Origin: Oscillospiraceae bacterium
GTDB lineage: Bacteria; Bacillota; Clostridia; Oscillospirales; Acutalibacteraceae
DNA length: 7,638 nucleotides
Direction: 5' to 3'
NCBI GenBank assembly: GCA_902796535.1
Contig: CADBPL010000289.1
Span: 1 to 7,638 of the forward strand
Under the pieces are notes generated by a model that saw nothing but the letters and a program-made list of their open reading frames with translations, searched no databases and was not told where the DNA came from. Both the position numbers and the translations under genes were made by a program. Below are positions 6,485 through 7,638 of the stretch, one piece after another; position 1 is the first letter of the stretch, and every line of letters begins with the position of its first letter.

Positions 6485-7079
6485 CAGACACTTCTCCCTT
6501 TCCGTCTAAATTCAGTCCAGGCGCCAGATTGGAATGTGAGTTGTTGTCACTGATTTTTCTGGCGGGCGTGCCTGCAATGGTGATCCCGTCATCCGTAAAG
6601 CTTTTGGTCACCACGGTGTTTGCGCCAATGGCAATATCGTTGCCGATGGTAATGTCGCCGATCACAGAGGAGCACGGGCCGATAAAGCAATTGTCGCCAA
6701 TCACCGCTGCCTGCGCCTGCCCGTTGGTCGCGCCGATGGTGACGCATTGATGGATGCGGCAGTTTTTGCCGATCCGCGCCGAGGGATGCACCACAATGGG
6801 GCCCCAGTGCGCAATGGAAAGCCCTTCTTCAAACGCATTGGGCGGAATGTGGAACCCGCAAAGCTTTCTGCCCTTTTTACGCAGCCGGTAATGCAGCCAG
6901 AGCGCTATGGCTTTGCCGAGCGGATCCTTTTTGCAGTTTTTGTAGTATTCGGTGCGGCGCAGCAAAATCTCATACTGCCAGATCTCATCCCCTGCAATCC
7001 GCGGCCTTTTCCTCGTTTTATGCAGGGCGATCCTGTCCTGCTCCATATAACGCTTTAAATCAGCTTTGCTTTGAATCAT
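6456..7079 (-). CDS. Serine acetyltransferase-like hexapeptide-repeat O-acetyltransferase
   Basis: The protein has 207 residues. A helical N-terminal part (about 1-75) precedes a left-handed beta-helix (about 85-172) made of hexapeptide repeats such as ARIGKN, AVIGDN, SVIGDI, TIGNDI and AIGANT, then AGTPARKI. The core segment LSIAHWGPIVVHP followed by RIHQCVTIG is typical of the CysE-like branch found in exopolysaccharide loci. His91 aligns with the catalytic His of serine acetyltransferase, although the preceding Asp is absent (Ala90). It should transfer acetyl from acetyl-CoA in the cytoplasm, here more likely to a sugar of the polysaccharide repeat than to serine, given the neighbours and the short N-terminal domain. 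The last 30 or so residues (177-207) are polar, lie outside the fold and look disordered; their end overlaps the phosphoesterase gene by 29 nt. The gene starts 3 nt after the stop of the upstream gene. Confidence 0.85.
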   Translation of the reverse strand: MIQSKADLKRYMEQDRIALHKTRKRPRIAGDEIWQYEILLRRTEYYKNCKKDPLGKAIALWLHYRLRKKGRKLCGFHIPPNAFEEGLSIAHWGPIVVHPSARIGKNCRIHQCVTIGATNGQAQAAVIGDNCFIGPCSSVIGDITIGNDIAIGANTVVTKSFTDDGITIAGTPARKISDNNSHSNLAPGLNLDGKGEVSDGQSKTPEA

Positions 7080-7082
7080 GGC

Positions 7083-7638
7083 TCATTCTCCTTTGATTGC
7101 GTGAAGAAGATAGTCGCTGCTCTCTTCGCGCAGGCGGTCAACATAACGATAAACCTCATCATAATCGATGGCTTCGTTTTCCTGCAACAGCGTTTCGGCA
7201 TTCAGGCTCCGGTCGGCGATGCCGAACTGGTCGAGCAGCGCGGCAATTTTTTTGACGCGGCTGTCAATAGAGGCATAAACGCGAAAATCCTTTTTGTTGA
7301 GGATGGAAAACACCACGCCGTGGAAGGTGCCGGTGTAAACAAAAGCCGCCCGGCGGAACAGCTCCGCCCACTCAAACGCCGTGAGCTTGACGGACATCTG
7401 CGAATAGAGCTTGTCGTATTCGCCGCCGCCGAGCACTTCAAAGCCCTTTTGGCGGGCGCGATCAACAACCTGCTTTTTTAATTCCCGCGGGATGCCGTTG
7501 CAATAATAGAACAAAACGTAGGGCTTTTCAGTGAGCTTTTTGATTTTTTCGTTATCGACCCGCGGGGTCGCGGTGAGGAACGTCGGGTCGCAGACCATCG
7601 GCGGACTCACGCCGAGCGCTTTTTCACAAAGCGCGCGC
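7083..7638 (-). CDS. Polysaccharide pyruvyl transferase family protein, C-terminal part
   Basis: The reading frame is open through the window end, so the N-terminus lies outside. A GTG at 7608-7610 is not the start, because conserved sequence (EKALGVSPPMVCDPTFL) runs across it. That segment, the VLFYYCNG strand, and the AAFVYTGTFHGVVFSILNKKDF region match the GT-B-like pyruvyl transferase family (CsaB/WcaK type), where T-x-F/R-HG is a conserved part of the donor site. The family moves pyruvate from phosphoenolpyruvate onto sugars of cell-surface polymers; some relatives have unclear activity. A TGA stop is at 7083-7085. Being the first visible gene of the - strand unit, it ties the operon to surface polysaccharide decoration. 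The donor and acceptor cannot be read from this part. Confidence 0.83.
   Translation of the reverse strand, partial: RALCEKALGVSPPMVCDPTFLTATPRVDNEKIKKLTEKPYVLFYYCNGIPRELKKQVVDRARQKGFEVLGGGEYDKLYSQMSVKLTAFEWAELFRRAAFVYTGTFHGVVFSILNKKDFRVYASIDSRVKKIAALLDQFGIADRSLNAETLLQENEAIDYDEVYRYVDRLREESSDYLLHAIKGE
7087..7094 (-). promoter_or_regulatory. Ribosome binding site made by the last codons of the pyruvyl transferase gene
   Basis: AAAGGAGA is formed by the Lys-Gly-Glu codons just before the TGA of the upstream gene, 7 nt before ATG 7079. The two genes are only 3 nt apart, so the acetyltransferase is almost certainly translated by coupling or re-initiation. Confidence 0.8.

Overview
The window looks like a chromosomal piece of a low-to-mid GC Firmicute, most likely a gut-type Clostridia (Oscillospirales/Ruminococcaceae-like). 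This is inferred from strong AGGAGG ribosome binding sites, tight or overlapping gene packing, a Gram-positive style of Wzz-like polysaccharide proteins, and moderately GC-rich coding DNA. No marker gene fixes the taxon. There are no RNA genes, mobile elements, CRISPR arrays or long direct repeats that I can see.

Two transcription units face each other. On the + strand (1-2135) lie the 3' end of a GH3-superfamily adenylating enzyme gene and, 15 bp later, a secreted SGNH/GDSL-type hydrolase gene. On the - strand (7638 down to 2236) lies a five-gene exopolysaccharide-type operon: the C-terminal part of a polysaccharide pyruvyl transferase family protein, a hexapeptide-repeat (serine acetyltransferase-like) acetyltransferase, a membrane-anchored metallophosphoesterase, and two consecutive Wzz-like membrane proteins. 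The two units meet at a strong hairpin (2168-2209) with T-rich flanks on both sides, which probably terminates both.

The - strand genes are tightly coupled: a 3 nt gap, then a 29 nt overlap, then a 72 nt spacer, then a 41 nt overlap. Together they suggest a late step of surface polysaccharide production: modification by pyruvate ketal and acetyl groups, and control of chain length or export. The glycosyltransferases, flippase, polymerase and any tyrosine kinase are not in this window and would have to lie upstream or elsewhere.

The most interesting element is the last gene (2236-4020). It is a Wzz-like protein whose second membrane segment runs straight into a cytoplasmic GGDEF-like domain. 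The GGDEF signature reads KPGMF, and the I-site Arg and Asp are also lost, while guanine-contacting positions appear kept. Its upstream partner (3980-5527) is a colinear paralog of the extracellular part but lacks this domain. The pair may be a chain-length or assembly device with a nucleotide-sensing (non-cyclase) subunit. Other oddities are an SGNH protein with substituted catalytic blocks and eight clustered cysteines, and a phosphoesterase with GNNE in place of GNHE.
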